Counted from the first letter of the stretch, positions 47,837 through 59,545 are shown. The stretch is 64,000 nt of DNA from Pseudomonas luteola NBRC 103146 (GCF_002091675.1 NZ_BDAE01000003.1:124001-188000), one strand, 5' to 3'. The notes: generated by a model from the sequence alone, not told the origin. Numbers and translations are program-made.

Positions 47837-49576
47837 TTACATACGTTCCAGTGTATTCAGGCCTAGCAGTTCGAGACCTTGTTTAAGGGTGCGCCCGGTC
47901 AGGGCGGCCAGGCGTAGGCGGCTTTGCCGTTGAGCAGGATCTTCTGCGCTGAGAATGGGGCAGTTTTCGTAAAAGCTGGAGAAGAGACCAGCAATGTCGT
48001 AGAGATAGGCGCATAGAAGATGCGGCACACCTTTCTCCGCTACCAAATTCAGGGTTTCGCCAAACTGGGCCAGACGAGCACCCAGATCTTGCTCCTGAGG
48101 AGCTTCCAGGCGAATCTGGCCTTCGACCTCATCGTACCCCTGGCCAAGCTTGCGGAAGATACTGGCGACGCGGGTATAGGCGTAGAGCAGATAGGGTGCC
48201 GTATTGCCTTCAAAGCTAAGCATCAGCTCGAAGTTGAAGCTATAGTCGCTTGTTCTGTGCTTGGACAGGTCAGCGTATTTGACGGCGCCGATACCCACCG
48301 CGCGAGCAATTTCACGCAGCTCGGTTTCTTCCAGGGAGGGATTCTTTTCCTTGACCAAGGTGTAGGCGCGGTCTTCTGCTTCATCAAGCAGGTCGATCAG
48401 CTTGACCGTGCCGCCGTCGCGCGTCTTGAAAGGGCGGCCATCTGCGCCATTCATGGTCCCGAACCCCATATGTTCAAGACTCATGGATGGAGCAACGAAA
48501 CCAGCCAGACGAGCAACTTCAAAGGCCATCTGGAAGTGCAGTGCCTGGCGCTGGTCGACAAAGTAAAGGACGCGATCGGCATTCAGAACCTGGCTACGGT
48601 AGCGCATGGCTGCCAGATCGGTCGTGGCGTACAGGTAGCCGCCTCCTGCCTTCTGCACAATCACCGGAAGTGGATTGCCTTCCGCATTCTTGAACTCTTC
48701 AAGGAAAACGCAGCGGGCGCCATCGCTTTCGGTAAGCAGGCCCTTGGCATCGAGTTCGGTCACGATACCAGTTAGCTCGCTGTTGTAAGCACTCTCTCCT
48801 TTTACGTCCGCAGGTGTGAGTTTGACGTTCAGACGGTCATAGACCTTTTGGCAATGACTCAGGGAGATCTCATTGAAGCGGTGCCATAGTTTCAGGCAGG
48901 CTTCATCGCCCGCTTGCAGCTTGACGACCAGCTCGCGAGCGCGATCGGCAAATTCAGGAGACTCATCGAAGCGCTTCTTAGCGGCTCGATAAAATGTTTC
49001 CAGGTCGGAAAGCTCGCTTTCAGCTGCCGCAGGCTGTTCTTCAAGATAGGCGAGAAGCATGCCGAACTGGGTTCCCCAGTCGCCGACATGATTTTGCCGG
49101 ATAACATCATCCCCTAGAAATTCGAGTACACGTGCAACGGCGTCACCAATGATGGTGGAGCGCAGATGACCCACGTGCATTTCCTTGGCCAGGTTGGGAG
49201 AGGAGAGGTCTACAACAACCCGCTGTTTGGGCGCGGCCTTCTGAATGGCCAGATGCGTATCAGCCAGCGCATCATCCAGGCGCCGGGCCAGTTGCTCGTG
49301 ATTCTGGAAGAAGTTCAGAAAACCCGGGCCCGCAATCTGCACCTGGCTGACGCTCGGGTCGGCAGGCAGGGCTGCAATCAGTTTTTCTGCAAGGTCACGG
49401 GGCTTCATGCCGGCAGGTTTTGCCAGCATCATGGCGATATTGCTCGCAAAGTCGCCGTGACTTTTGTCCTTGGTATTTTCGACCTGGATGGTCGGCGTCA
49501 GACCATCTGGCAAGATGCCTTCGGCAGTAAGGCGCTCCAAGGCGTTCTGAATAAGCTGTCGAATAGTGTCTTTCAT
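47837..49576 (-). CDS. argS: Arginine-tRNA ligase
   Basis: ArgS charges tRNA-Arg. The 579-residue class I synthetase has the N-terminal Add-1 domain, the HIGH-type motif [16 protein letters not shown] and the C-terminal DALR anticodon-binding domain ending in GLNTLERM, whose Met is at the chain end as is typical. The next gene (ftsN-like) starts 10 bases after it. Confidence 0.97.
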   Translation of the reverse strand: MKDTIRQLIQNALERLTAEGILPDGLTPTIQVENTKDKSHGDFASNIAMMLAKPAGMKPRDLAEKLIAALPADPSVSQVQIAGPGFLNFFQNHEQLARRLDDALADTHLAIQKAAPKQRVVVDLSSPNLAKEMHVGHLRSTIIGDAVARVLEFLGDDVIRQNHVGDWGTQFGMLLAYLEEQPAAAESELSDLETFYRAAKKRFDESPEFADRARELVVKLQAGDEACLKLWHRFNEISLSHCQKVYDRLNVKLTPADVKGESAYNSELTGIVTELDAKGLLTESDGARCVFLEEFKNAEGNPLPVIVQKAGGGYLYATTDLAAMRYRSQVLNADRVLYFVDQRQALHFQMAFEVARLAGFVAPSMSLEHMGFGTMNGADGRPFKTRDGGTVKLIDLLDEAEDRAYTLVKEKNPSLEETELREIARAVGIGAVKYADLSKHRTSDYSFNFELMLSFEGNTAPYLLYAYTRVASIFRKLGQGYDEVEGQIRLEAPQEQDLGARLAQFGETLNLVAEKGVPHLLCAYLYDIAGLFSSFYENCPILSAEDPAQRQSRLRLAALTGRTLKQGLELLGLNTLERM

Positions 49577-49705
49577 GATCGTCTGGCCTTTGGCTCGCGC
49601 CTGGGCGCGTAATGAAAACCCTGCATTATCCGCAGGCTAGGATCACTTGCCAACGTGTAGACGTCATTGAGGCCTGCGGAGCCCGAAATTAAGGTGAAAA
49701 AAGTC

Positions 49706-51925
49706 CTAATAAAGATCTATGGGATCAACATCCAGTGACCAACGCACCTGCCTTCCCGCTGGCAGACTTTCCAGACGTAAGACCCAGCTGGTCAGTAACC
49801 GGTGAAGCGGGGCTCGGAGTGATGCTTGTAATAAAAGCTGTGCACGAAAGCGGCCCGCCCGACGTTCCATGGGTGCGGGGACAGGACCGAGAAGCTCAAT
49901 ATGGGGCAAGTCCAGCTCTGCTGCCAGCTGATCGGCTTCAGCATAGGCCAGCTCCAGGAATTCTTCTGCCTGTCCAGGCTTGTAAGCTTCGGCACGTAAC
50001 AGCGCCAAGTGAGTAAACGGGGGAAGGCCAGCTGCACGACGCTCTGCCAGGGCTTGCTGGGCGAAGGCGACGTACCCTTGCTCGGTTAGCTGTACCAGCA
50101 GGGGATGATCCGCCAGATGAGTCTGAATCAACACTTGACCCTGTACTTCGGCACGGCCTGAGCGACCGGCTACCTGAACCACTTGTTGGGCCATGCGCTC
50201 GCTGGCACGAAAATCTGCTGAAAAGAGGCCCCCATCGGCATCCAGGATGGCTACCAGCGTGACGCGGGGGAAATGATGTCCCTTGGCCAGCATTTGTGTT
50301 CCTACCAGGATGCAGGGCTCGCCGCGCTGAATGATGGAGAAGATATTGGCCATGGCATCCTTGCGCATGGTGCTATCCCGATCGATACGCAACACTGGAA
50401 ATTGCGGGAAGAGAATCCGAAGCCGCTCTTCCGCACGCTCCGTACCCGCACCCAATGGGCGTAGATCCAACTTGCCGCAGGCAGGACAGTGTTGTGACGG
50501 GCGTTGACGATGATCGCAATGGTGACAACGCAGCTCGCCTGATCGCTGGTGAATGGTCATACGGGCATCGCAGCGTGGACACTGGGCGATCCAGCCGCAG
50601 TCATGACACAGCAGCGTAGGCGCAAAGCCACGGCGATTTAAAAAGACCAGGACCTGTTGGCCCTTGCTCAGCGTGTCGCCAATCGCTTGCGCCAATGGCT
50701 GTGAGAGACCTGAATCAAGAGGGCGGCTCCTGACATCCAGGCGCTGAAACTTCGGGGCAGTAGCACTGCCGGCACGCTGAGTAAGGCGAAGCAGGCCATA
50801 GCGACCGATTTCAGCGTTATGAAGACTTTCCAGGGAAGGAGTAGCGGAGCCTAGAAGCAGCGGGACTCTTTCAAGTCGAGCCCTGACGACAGCCAGGTCG
50901 CGGGCATGGTAGCGCAAGCCTTCCTGCTGTTTATAAGACGCATCGTGCTCTTCATCGACAATGATAAGGCCTGGGTTTTTCAGCGGAGTGAAAAGGGCGG
51001 AGCGTGTACCTATGACGATATCGACATCGCCGTCGCGTGCAGCCAACCAGGCGTCCGTGCGCTCCCGGTCGGTCAGCGCTGAGTGGATCAGCACGATACG
51101 GGCATTAAAGCGTTTCTCGAAGCGGGACAGTGTTTGTGGTCCCAGGTTGATTTCCGGGATCAGGACCAAGGCCTGCCGTCCTGTTTCGAGTGTCCGGCGT
51201 ATGAGCTGAAGATAAACCTCGGTTTTGCCGCTTCCCGTCACGCCATCCAATAAGAAGCAGTGAAAGCTGCCAAGCCTCGCTTTGACCGCTTCGTAGGCAA
51301 TACGCTGCTCGTGGTTGAACGGGAGTTCTGCTTGTGCCAGCCAGGCGCCGTGATGCTTGGCTGGCATGATTTGGCGGGACTCGACGTCCACCAGTCCCTT
51401 TGCCTGCAAGGTATCGAGTGCATCCTTGGCAAGGCCGAGCTGGCTGAGCAATTCATGGGCAACACCATGTGGGTGCTGTTTGACGACTTTCAAGGCTTCG
51501 CGTTGGCGTGGCGCTCGTACCAGGCGTGGGTCCGATACATCAGCTTCGGGCCTGGCTATCCAGAACCGCTGGACCCGCCGCTCGGCAGGGTCGCCCTGTC
51601 GCAAGAGTCCTGGCAGAGCACACGTAAAGGTATCGCCCAGGCTGTGCTGGTAATACTGGGCTGTCCACTTGCAAAGCTCGATCAGGCTGGCCGGCATTGG
51701 GGGGGTGGTATCCAGCAGCGCAATGGCGGGCTTTAGTTTATCTCGCGGAACATCGGTCTCGGACACGATCTGCACCAGAATGCCCACGATCTCCCTGCGC
51801 CCAAAGGGTACGCGTAGCCGAACACCTGGGATCAGTTCCGAGGCGTCGACGCCGGCTGGCGCTCGGTAGTCGAATAGCCGGCGTAAAGGAGAGGGCAGCG
51901 CAAGGCGCAGCAGGACTTCAGACAC
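49706..51925 (-). CDS. priA: Primosomal protein N' (PriA) helicase
   Basis: PriA restarts replication forks. The 739-residue protein has an N-terminal 3'-end-binding domain, helicase motifs GVTGSGKTEVYL and DEEHD, and the zinc-binding cysteine pairs between the helicase halves (CHDCGW, CPRCDA, CHHCDH, CPACGK). The start is GTG at 51925 (VSEVLLRLALPSPLRRLFDY), aligning with the usual MPDAILRLALP start. Upstream open frame is ignored. It is divergent from rpmE. Confidence 0.96.
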   Translation of the reverse strand: MSEVLLRLALPSPLRRLFDYRAPAGVDASELIPGVRLRVPFGRREIVGILVQIVSETDVPRDKLKPAIALLDTTPPMPASLIELCKWTAQYYQHSLGDTFTCALPGLLRQGDPAERRVQRFWIARPEADVSDPRLVRAPRQREALKVVKQHPHGVAHELLSQLGLAKDALDTLQAKGLVDVESRQIMPAKHHGAWLAQAELPFNHEQRIAYEAVKARLGSFHCFLLDGVTGSGKTEVYLQLIRRTLETGRQALVLIPEINLGPQTLSRFEKRFNARIVLIHSALTDRERTDAWLAARDGDVDIVIGTRSALFTPLKNPGLIIVDEEHDASYKQQEGLRYHARDLAVVRARLERVPLLLGSATPSLESLHNAEIGRYGLLRLTQRAGSATAPKFQRLDVRSRPLDSGLSQPLAQAIGDTLSKGQQVLVFLNRRGFAPTLLCHDCGWIAQCPRCDARMTIHQRSGELRCHHCDHRQRPSQHCPACGKLDLRPLGAGTERAEERLRILFPQFPVLRIDRDSTMRKDAMANIFSIIQRGEPCILVGTQMLAKGHHFPRVTLVAILDADGGLFSADFRASERMAQQVVQVAGRSGRAEVQGQVLIQTHLADHPLLVQLTEQGYVAFAQQALAERRAAGLPPFTHLALLRAEAYKPGQAEEFLELAYAEADQLAAELDLPHIELLGPVPAPMERRAGRFRAQLLLQASLRAPLHRLLTSWVLRLESLPAGRQVRWSLDVDPIDLY

Positions 51926-52086
51926 GTCTGGACTCGGAGGCAAAAAGAGGCAGATATTAGCAGACCATTGGTAGACGTAACGGCTTGCATCGTCGTAAGC
52001 CTCTGTTATGATGCGCGGCCTATTATCCGTGCGGTATTCGGCAATGACGCCGGGTGGCGGCACGGCACGAACTCGAGGATTTCGTA

Positions 52087-52305
52087 ATGAAAGCCGATAT
52101 TCATCCTACGTATACTAATATCGAAGCAAGCTGCAGCTGTGGCAATGTCATCAAGACGCGCTCCACACTGGCTAAGAACATCAACCTGGACGTGTGCTCT
52201 GAATGCCACCCGTTCTATACAGGTAAGCAGAAGGTGCTGGATGCAGGTGGTCGTATCGATCGCTTCAAGCAGCGCTTCGGTGTTTTCGGTACTGCTCAGA
52301 AGTAA
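52087..52305 (+). CDS. rpmE: Large-subunit ribosomal protein bL31
   Basis: A 72-residue L31 of the zinc-binding (C+) type: Cys16, Cys18, Cys37 and Cys40 (CSCGN and CSECH) form the zinc site. It begins MKADIHPTY, the standard start, at the ATG at 52087 with GAGGA upstream. A C- paralogue (without zinc) is not in this window. It is followed by a strong terminator. Confidence 0.97.
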   Translation: MKADIHPTYTNIEASCSCGNVIKTRSTLAKNINLDVCSECHPFYTGKQKVLDAGGRIDRFKQRFGVFGTAQK

Positions 52306-52343
52306 TACGTTTGATCGCTTATGTCGTACCTGAGCGATCGACT

Positions 52344-52373
52344 AAAAGGCGTCCATATGGACGCCTTTTTTAT
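52344..52373 (+). terminator. rpmE terminator
   Basis: A 26-base perfect palindrome, AAAAGGCGTCCAT with ATGGACGCCTTTT, followed by further T, 38 bases after the rpmE stop. Confidence 0.92.
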
Positions 52374-52820
52374 TGCCTTGCAAAAGACGAATTGTATCGT
52401 CAAGGTCGGCTGTGACATTGAGGCAGGTGTCAAATCCGCATTGATGACGCATAATCAGTTCAGGGGCTTGGCTCACCTATCCCGTAGCCGCTCTGCAACC
52501 TCACACAATGAGAACATATACGCGATGGGGCATTGTCGCAGTCAGGTTTGAAATGCTGGCTGTTACCCTTGCAATGCGCTGCTGGCAGGACAAACCGTTC
52601 ACGCCTGTTATCGATGTTCCGATCTACCTGAGCCTGTCTTGCAAGGCACGTTTTAGCCTCAAGGCGGTTCGTCTCGTTATATGTGGATGAAGGCTACACA
52701 GGATTGGCCTAAAGTCGTATACAGCAGCTATTGACTATTGGGGCCATTGCTTGTGGGGCGTAATCTTCTTGCGTATCCTCCATCCACTTTTGACCCAACA
52801 CGCCATAGCGGATACTTATA
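52374..52820. other. 447-bp stretch without a recognisable gene
   Basis: Between the rpmE terminator and maeB I see no convincing coding sequence, RNA gene or repeat; short open frames here have no protein-like character. In P. aeruginosa a thermonuclease-type gene is found in this space, as I recall, and no trace of it is visible. It must contain the maeB promoter; no clear promoter consensus was found by eye. Confidence 0.6.
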
Positions 52821-54089
52821 ATGTCTGACTTGAAAACAGCCGCTCTCGAATACCATGCTCAACCCCGTCCAGGTAAGTTGAGCGTTGAACTGACCAAGCC
52901 TACCGCTACCGCTCGTGATCTGTCTCTGGCTTACAGCCCGGGTGTAGCAGAGCCTGTCCGCGAAATCGCTCGTGATGCCGAGCTCGCCTACCAGTACACC
53001 GGTAAAGGTAACCTGGTTGCTGTGATCTCTGACGGTACAGCCATCCTTGGTCTGGGTAATCTGGGACCATTGGCGTCAAAGCCGGTTATGGAAGGCAAGG
53101 GTGTCCTGTTCAAGCGCTTTGCCGGTATCGACGTGTTCGATATCGAAGTCGATGCCGAAAGTCCACAGGCGTTCATTGATACCGTAAAGCGTATTTCCAT
53201 TACCTTCGGTGGTATCAACCTGGAAGACATCAAAGCGCCTGAGTGCTTCGAGATCGAAAAGGCTCTGATCGACCAGTGCAATATTCCGGTTTTTCATGAT
53301 GATCAGCACGGTACGGCTATCGTGACTGCGGCCGGCATGCTGAACGCGTTGGAGATTGCTGGCAAGAATCTAGAAGATGCCAAGATCGTTTGTCTGGGGG
53401 CAGGTGCGGCAGCCATTTCCTGCATGAAGCTGCTAATTAGCATGGGCGCCAAGGTCGAAAATATTTTCATGCTGGATCGTCAGGGTGTGATCCATTCTGG
53501 TCGTACCGATCTCAACCAGTACAAGGCTATCTTTGCGACCGAGACTGACAAGCGTACCTTGTCTGACGCGCTGGATGGCGCTGATGTCTTCGTTGGTCTG
53601 TCTGGTGCGAACCTGCTGAGCGCTGAGGATTTGCAGCGCATGGCGCCGAATCCCATCGTATTCGCCTGCTCTAACCCGGATCCGGAGATCAAGCCGGAAT
53701 TGGCTCATGAAACCCGTTCAGATGTCATTATGGCCACTGGCCGTTCCGACTATCCGAACCAGGTGAACAACGTGTTGGGTTTCCCCTTCATTTTCCGAGG
53801 CGCACTGGATGTGCGGGCTACGGTTATCAATGAAGAAATGAAGATTGCAGCGGCTCATGCGCTACGGGATCTTGCCAAGCTTCCAGTGCCGAAGGAGGTA
53901 TGTGAGGCCTATGGTGTTGATGAGTTGAGCTTTGGCCGTGGATATATCATTCCAAAGCCCATGGATCCTCGTCTGATCACAGTGGTCTCCGATGCAGTCG
54001 CCAAGGCGGCTATCGAGTCGGGCGTAGCGACCCGTGCATACCCGGCACACTATCCGCTCAAGTCGGTTAGTGACGTTTTTAGTCACTAA
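52821..54089 (+). CDS. maeB: Malic enzyme (short form)
   Basis: Malic enzyme decarboxylates malate to pyruvate with NAD(P). The 422-residue protein is only the malic-enzyme part; the C-terminal phosphotransacetylase-like domain found in E. coli MaeB is missing, as is usual for the pseudomonad short form. Motifs include SPGVAEPVREIA, HDDQHGTAIVTAAG (metal binding) and the Rossmann glycine segment GAGAAAISCMKLL. NADP rather than NAD use is inferred from its similarity to MaeB. Confidence 0.92.
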   Translation: MSDLKTAALEYHAQPRPGKLSVELTKPTATARDLSLAYSPGVAEPVREIARDAELAYQYTGKGNLVAVISDGTAILGLGNLGPLASKPVMEGKGVLFKRFAGIDVFDIEVDAESPQAFIDTVKRISITFGGINLEDIKAPECFEIEKALIDQCNIPVFHDDQHGTAIVTAAGMLNALEIAGKNLEDAKIVCLGAGAAAISCMKLLISMGAKVENIFMLDRQGVIHSGRTDLNQYKAIFATETDKRTLSDALDGADVFVGLSGANLLSAEDLQRMAPNPIVFACSNPDPEIKPELAHETRSDVIMATGRSDYPNQVNNVLGFPFIFRGALDVRATVINEEMKIAAAHALRDLAKLPVPKEVCEAYGVDELSFGRGYIIPKPMDPRLITVVSDAVAKAAIESGVATRAYPAHYPLKSVSDVFSH

Positions 54090-54091
54090 CC

Positions 54092-54135
54092 AGGACAATA
54101 AAAAACCCCGCTTAGGCGGGGTTTTTTATTGTCCT
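54092..54135. terminator. Bidirectional terminator between maeB and ponA
   Basis: A perfect 20-bp stem (54092-54111 with 54116-54135) around a 4-base loop TTAG. The GC core AACCCCGC / GCGGGGTT has A/T runs on both sides, giving T-runs in both directions. It ends one base before the ponA stop codon, serving both convergent genes. Confidence 0.94.
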
Positions 54136-56562
54136 TTAGAATAGGTCCATTGGGGCAGACTCATCGGACGGAAGTGGCGTGCCAGGCGAGCTGCCTGGGC
54201 CTAGCTCATCCATGGGCGGCGGTGTGTCTTCATTCTTGAACAGCTCAAAGTACGCGTCAGGGGTACCAGGCGGAGCCGCTCGGCCACTGACAGGATCAAT
54301 GCGCAGTGTGGCAATTCCCGGTGGTTCCGCTGGCAGGTGGTCGGGTTTACCTTCCAAAGCACTGCCCATGTACTGCATCCAGATAGGAAGTGCCACATTA
54401 CCGCCAAACTCATGACGACCCAGCGTGTCAGGCTGATCAAAGCCTACCCATACCGTAGTAACGTAATCAGCGTTATAGCCGGAGAACCATGTGTCTTTTG
54501 AGTCGTTTGTCGTTCCGGTTTTGCCTGCTAAGTCCCCGCGCTTCAGCTCAAGCGCTCGACGACCCGTGCCGCGCTTGATCACATCCTGCAGCATGCTAGT
54601 CATGATATAGGCGTTACGCGGATCAATGATTTGCGGTGCAATGGCAGGTGTCTGACTCATCGTGCCGTCGGCGTTGGTTACGCTGGCAGGTGTTACCTGA
54701 ACATTCTCCGGGGCAGCTGCCGCAGTATTCGCTTTCTGCGGAACACGTGGCGGATTAGCCTGATAAAGCAGTTGTCCGTCGCGACTCTCAACCTTCGAGA
54801 TAATGTAAGAGTTGACCTTGTAGCCGCCGTTTGCAAAAGCTGTCCAACCATTGGCAATTTCCATTGGCGTAAGGCCGGGTGTACCCAGCGCCAGTGAAAG
54901 GTTGCGTGGCAGAAGATCCTTTTCAAAGCCGAAGCGGGTTACATAGTTAATCGCATAATCGATACCAATGGCCTGCAGAAGGCGAATGGAGACCAGGTTG
55001 CGCGAGCGATACAGTGCCTCACGCAGGCGTATAGGGCCCAAGAAGGTGTTCGTATCGTTCTTGGGACGCCACGCCTCGTCCATGCTGCTATCCATAAACA
55101 CGATAGGTGCATCATTAACGAGGGAGGCGGCGGTATAGCCTTTATCCAGTGCAGCACTGTAAATGAACGGTTTGAAGCTCGAGCCCGGCTGGCGGCGGGC
55201 CTGAATGGCGCGATTGTAATTACTCTGCTCGAACGAGAATCCGCCAACCAAGGCCTGAATGGCACCGTCTTGTGGATCAAGCGATACCAGCGCGCTTTGG
55301 GCCTTGGGAACTTGAACAAACCGTAAGCTGCCATCTTCTTGACGCAAAATACGGATCAGATCACCCACCTTGACGACATCGCTGGGCGTATTCGGCTTGG
55401 GTCCCATGCTATTGGCGCTGATATAAGGGCGAGCCCATTTCATGTTTTCCCAAGCGATAGCTTCTTCCTTGTCGTTTGCTGTCAGAACCAATATGCCGCT
55501 TTTTTCGGTCTGGGTGACAATGGCTGGCTCCAACCCTCCAACAGTACGATGGGATTGCAGCAGGCTTAACCATTCACTGCGCGACTTGTTCGGATAATGC
55601 GCTTCAGCTCCACGATAGCCGTGGCGCTGGTCATAGTCGATCAAGCCGTTGCGCACGGCGGCATTGGCAACGTTCTGCAGGTGGCTATCGATAGTCGTCG
55701 TAACCTTATAACCCTCTGTATAGGCATCGCTACCATACCGTCCGACCATTTCCGCTCGAGCCATCTCAGCGACATAGGGCGCTGCGAGCTCCGGTACGGC
55801 GACGTGATGGTAGGCGTCGATAGCTTCAGCCACGGCCGTTTCGTAGGCGCGCTGATCGATATAACCCAGCTTTAGCATCCGCTCGAGAATCCAGTTTCGT
55901 CTCTCCTTGCTGCGCTCGGGGTTTACGATCGGGTTATAGCGTGACGGTGCTTTTGGCAGGCCGGCAATCATCGCTTTTTGGGCTAGCGTCAGCTCATTGA
56001 TTGATTTGCCGTAGTACACCTGTGCAGCGGCCTCGATTCCATAGGCGCGGTTGCCCAGATAGATCTTGTTGACATAGAGCTGCAGAATTTCATCCTTCGT
56101 AAGCTGGCGCTCAATTTGCAAGGCCAACAGTATCTCGGTGAATTTACGTGAAAAACTGCGTTCGCTGGTCAGGAAATAATTCTTGGCCACCTGCATGGTG
56201 ATGGTGCTGCCGCCGGTCTGAATGTGACCTGTTTTGACCAATTGTGCTACGGCACGCATCAGACTTTTAACGTCTACACCGTAGTGGTTGGCAAAATTGT
56301 CGTCCTCAGCCGAAAGTAGCGCATGGATGAAATCGGGGGGGATTTCGGAGAAACGTAAAGGCGAGCGCCGCATTTCTCCAAATTCGGCAATCAGCTTTCC
56401 ATCTGCGCTGTAAATGCGAAGGGGGATCTGCAACTGCACGTTCCGCAGGGCATCTACCGAGGGTAGGCTCGGGCTAAGGTAGAGGAAGGCGCCGCTAAGC
56501 CCAAGAAAGACGCTGCAGACGATGCCAAGGCAAGACCACCAGATAAATTTTAACAAACGCAT
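54136..56562 (-). CDS. ponA: Penicillin-binding protein 1A
   Basis: PBP1A (MrcA/PonA) polymerises and cross-links peptidoglycan. The 808-residue protein has an N-terminal membrane helix, a GT51 glycosyltransferase domain with EDDNFANHYGVD and GGSTITMQVAKN, an OB-like domain, and the transpeptidase with SSFK (Ser nucleophile, in QPGSSFKPF), SRN and KTGTT (in LAGKTGTTND). The C-terminal tail is proline-rich. It is divergent from pilM, the usual pseudomonad arrangement. Confidence 0.96.
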   Translation of the reverse strand: MRLLKFIWWSCLGIVCSVFLGLSGAFLYLSPSLPSVDALRNVQLQIPLRIYSADGKLIAEFGEMRRSPLRFSEIPPDFIHALLSAEDDNFANHYGVDVKSLMRAVAQLVKTGHIQTGGSTITMQVAKNYFLTSERSFSRKFTEILLALQIERQLTKDEILQLYVNKIYLGNRAYGIEAAAQVYYGKSINELTLAQKAMIAGLPKAPSRYNPIVNPERSKERRNWILERMLKLGYIDQRAYETAVAEAIDAYHHVAVPELAAPYVAEMARAEMVGRYGSDAYTEGYKVTTTIDSHLQNVANAAVRNGLIDYDQRHGYRGAEAHYPNKSRSEWLSLLQSHRTVGGLEPAIVTQTEKSGILVLTANDKEEAIAWENMKWARPYISANSMGPKPNTPSDVVKVGDLIRILRQEDGSLRFVQVPKAQSALVSLDPQDGAIQALVGGFSFEQSNYNRAIQARRQPGSSFKPFIYSAALDKGYTAASLVNDAPIVFMDSSMDEAWRPKNDTNTFLGPIRLREALYRSRNLVSIRLLQAIGIDYAINYVTRFGFEKDLLPRNLSLALGTPGLTPMEIANGWTAFANGGYKVNSYIISKVESRDGQLLYQANPPRVPQKANTAAAAPENVQVTPASVTNADGTMSQTPAIAPQIIDPRNAYIMTSMLQDVIKRGTGRRALELKRGDLAGKTGTTNDSKDTWFSGYNADYVTTVWVGFDQPDTLGRHEFGGNVALPIWMQYMGSALEGKPDHLPAEPPGIATLRIDPVSGRAAPPGTPDAYFELFKNEDTPPPMDELGPGSSPGTPLPSDESAPMDLF

Positions 56563-56698
56563 TGGATATGGCTTTTTCAGCTATAAAGAAGTGAATCTGG
56601 CAACAATTTTGCGAGCCAAGAAGTAGGCGCATTATAGGCAGTTTTTGGGACAGATCGCTATTTGCGCGTATGTCAAGTCTGCCAGCTAATGCCGATGA

Positions 56699-57807
<1,109 letters not shown>

Positions 57808-57808
<1 letters not shown>

Positions 57809-58395
57809 TGGCCCATATTAACCTATTACCTTGGCGTGAACAGCTAAGGGAAGAGCGCAAGAAGCGCTTTCTGGTGGTTATTGGCGGGATGTTTGTCCTG
57901 TCGGCCGCAATCATCTTTCTAGGTGATAAGTACTTTACCTCTGCAATTGAGAATCAGGACGCCCGTAATGCCTATATACAAGGCGAAATTGCCGTTCTGG
58001 ATTCTCGCATCAAGGAAATCAGTGAGCTGAAAACGCGCAGACAGCAGCTCCTTGAGCGAATGAAGATCATTCAGGACTTGCAGGGCAATAGGCCTGTCAT
58101 TGGCCATGTGTTTGATCAGTTGGTACGTACGTTGCCGGATGGCGTGTATTTTACTGGTCTTAAAATGCAGGGCGATACCATTTCCATTGTTGGTGAAGCG
58201 GAGTCCAATAACCGCGTTTCCAACCTTATGCGTAACTTCGAAAATTCCGAATGGCTGGCTTCGCCTAATCTGACAGAGGTCAAGGCGCTGACGTCAGGTG
58301 CAGTTGACCAGAACAATGCCTTCCAAATGACGGTAAAACAGACAAAGCCGGCTGTGCCAACGCCTGCGGTGCCCGCACAAGGAGGTAAGTCATGA
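57808..58395 (+). CDS. pilN: Type IV pilus assembly protein PilN
   Basis: PilN spans the inner membrane once and pairs with PilO in the periplasm. The 195-residue protein begins MAHINLLPWREQLREERKK, the INLLPWR motif that binds PilM, followed by one helix (about 24-42) and a coiled coil. Overlaps pilM by one base and pilO by four. Confidence 0.96.
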
Positions 58396-59015
58396 GTTTG
58401 GCCGATACTCTGGCAAGCCTTCGCAAGATCGATCTGAATGATCTTGATATGGATAACCTGGGTGCATGGCCCCCGGCAGCCAAGGTGATTACCTGCATTC
58501 TGATTGTCGCTGTGGTGCTGGCGCTAGGCTATAACTTCTATCTGAAGGACATGCAGACAGAGCTGGAAAGCAAGCAGGCTCAGGAAGAAACCCTCAAGCA
58601 GCAGTTTGGGAGCAAGGCATTTCAAGCCGCTAACCTGGATGCCTACAAGGTTCAGATGACTGAAATGGAGGAGTCATTTGGTGCCATGCTGCGTCAGTTG
58701 CCCAGCGATACAGAGGTACCTGCACTGCTCGAAGATATTACGCGTACCGGGTTGAAAAGCGGTCTTGAGTTCGAGCAGATTCGTTTGCTTCCTGAAAACG
58801 TACAGCAGTTCTACGTTGAGTTGCCCATCCAGATTACGGTGGTGGGGAGCTATCACGATCTGGCGACGTTTGTCAGCAGTGCCTCAAGTCTGCCGCGTAT
58901 CGTGACGTTGCATGATTTCGATATCAGCCGTGTATCGCCTGACAGCGGAGCGCAGCTGCGAATGAACATTCTGGCCAAGACGTATCGCTATAACGACAAG
59001 GGATTGCACCAATGA
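58392..59015 (+). CDS. pilO: Type IV pilus assembly protein PilO
   Basis: PilO is the partner of PilN. The 207-residue protein has one membrane helix at about 35-55, a coiled coil to about 95 and a ferredoxin-like periplasmic domain. The ATG overlaps pilN and its stop overlaps pilP by 4 bases. Confidence 0.95.
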   Translation: MSLADTLASLRKIDLNDLDMDNLGAWPPAAKVITCILIVAVVLALGYNFYLKDMQTELESKQAQEETLKQQFGSKAFQAANLDAYKVQMTEMEESFGAMLRQLPSDTEVPALLEDITRTGLKSGLEFEQIRLLPENVQQFYVELPIQITVVGSYHDLATFVSSASSLPRIVTLHDFDISRVSPDSGAQLRMNILAKTYRYNDKGLHQ

Positions 59016-59536
59016 GAGCCCGAATTCTGATGTGTGGGCTTTTGCTTGCTGCGCTGTCAGGGTGCGGTGGCGGGGATGATGTGTCCGATCTTCAAAGTTA
59101 TATGGATGAAGTTCGGGCAAGGCCGAAGGGGAGCATAGAGCCATTGCCCCAGTTTCAGCCTTATGAGCCATTTGCTTATGGTGCGGCTGATATGCGCAGC
59201 CCATTCCAGCCACCTATAAAAATTGATTTAACGGCAAAGCAGAGAGGATCAAAGAACATCAAGCCTGATGAAACCAGGCCGAAACAATTTCTGGAAGGCT
59301 TCAATATTGAAACCTTCCAGATGGTGGGCACCCTTTCCAATGCATCAGGTCGTTTTGCCTTGATCAAGGGAGCTGGAGGAGTTCACCGCGTCAAGGTGGG
59401 TGATTATCTGGGTAGAAACGATGGGCGTATCGTTTCCATTACCGAAAGTCAGATTGATGTGATTGAGATCGTTCCTGATGGAGAGGGCGGCTGGCTCGAA
59501 AGACCCCGTACTCTTTCGCTAATAGAGAGTTCTTAA
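59012..59536 (+). CDS. pilP: Type IV pilus assembly lipoprotein PilP
   Basis: PilP is an inner-membrane lipoprotein that links PilNO to the PilQ secretin. The 174-residue protein has lipobox LSGC (about residue 18), an extended N-terminal part that binds PilNO, and a C-terminal beta-sandwich (HRVKVGDYLGRNDGRIVSI) that binds PilQ. Confidence 0.96.
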   Translation: MRARILMCGLLLAALSGCGGGDDVSDLQSYMDEVRARPKGSIEPLPQFQPYEPFAYGAADMRSPFQPPIKIDLTAKQRGSKNIKPDETRPKQFLEGFNIETFQMVGTLSNASGRFALIKGAGGVHRVKVGDYLGRNDGRIVSITESQIDVIEIVPDGEGGWLERPRTLSLIESS

Positions 59537-59545
59537 GGACGGGGC

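Noticed and set aside
48020-48775. 251-codon plus-strand frame opposite argS
   Set aside because: Shadow of argS; no independent ribosome site or domain.
52321-52690. Two short frames after rpmE (about 76 and 60 codons)
   Set aside because: The first runs through the rpmE terminator; both have odd composition and no protein-like features.
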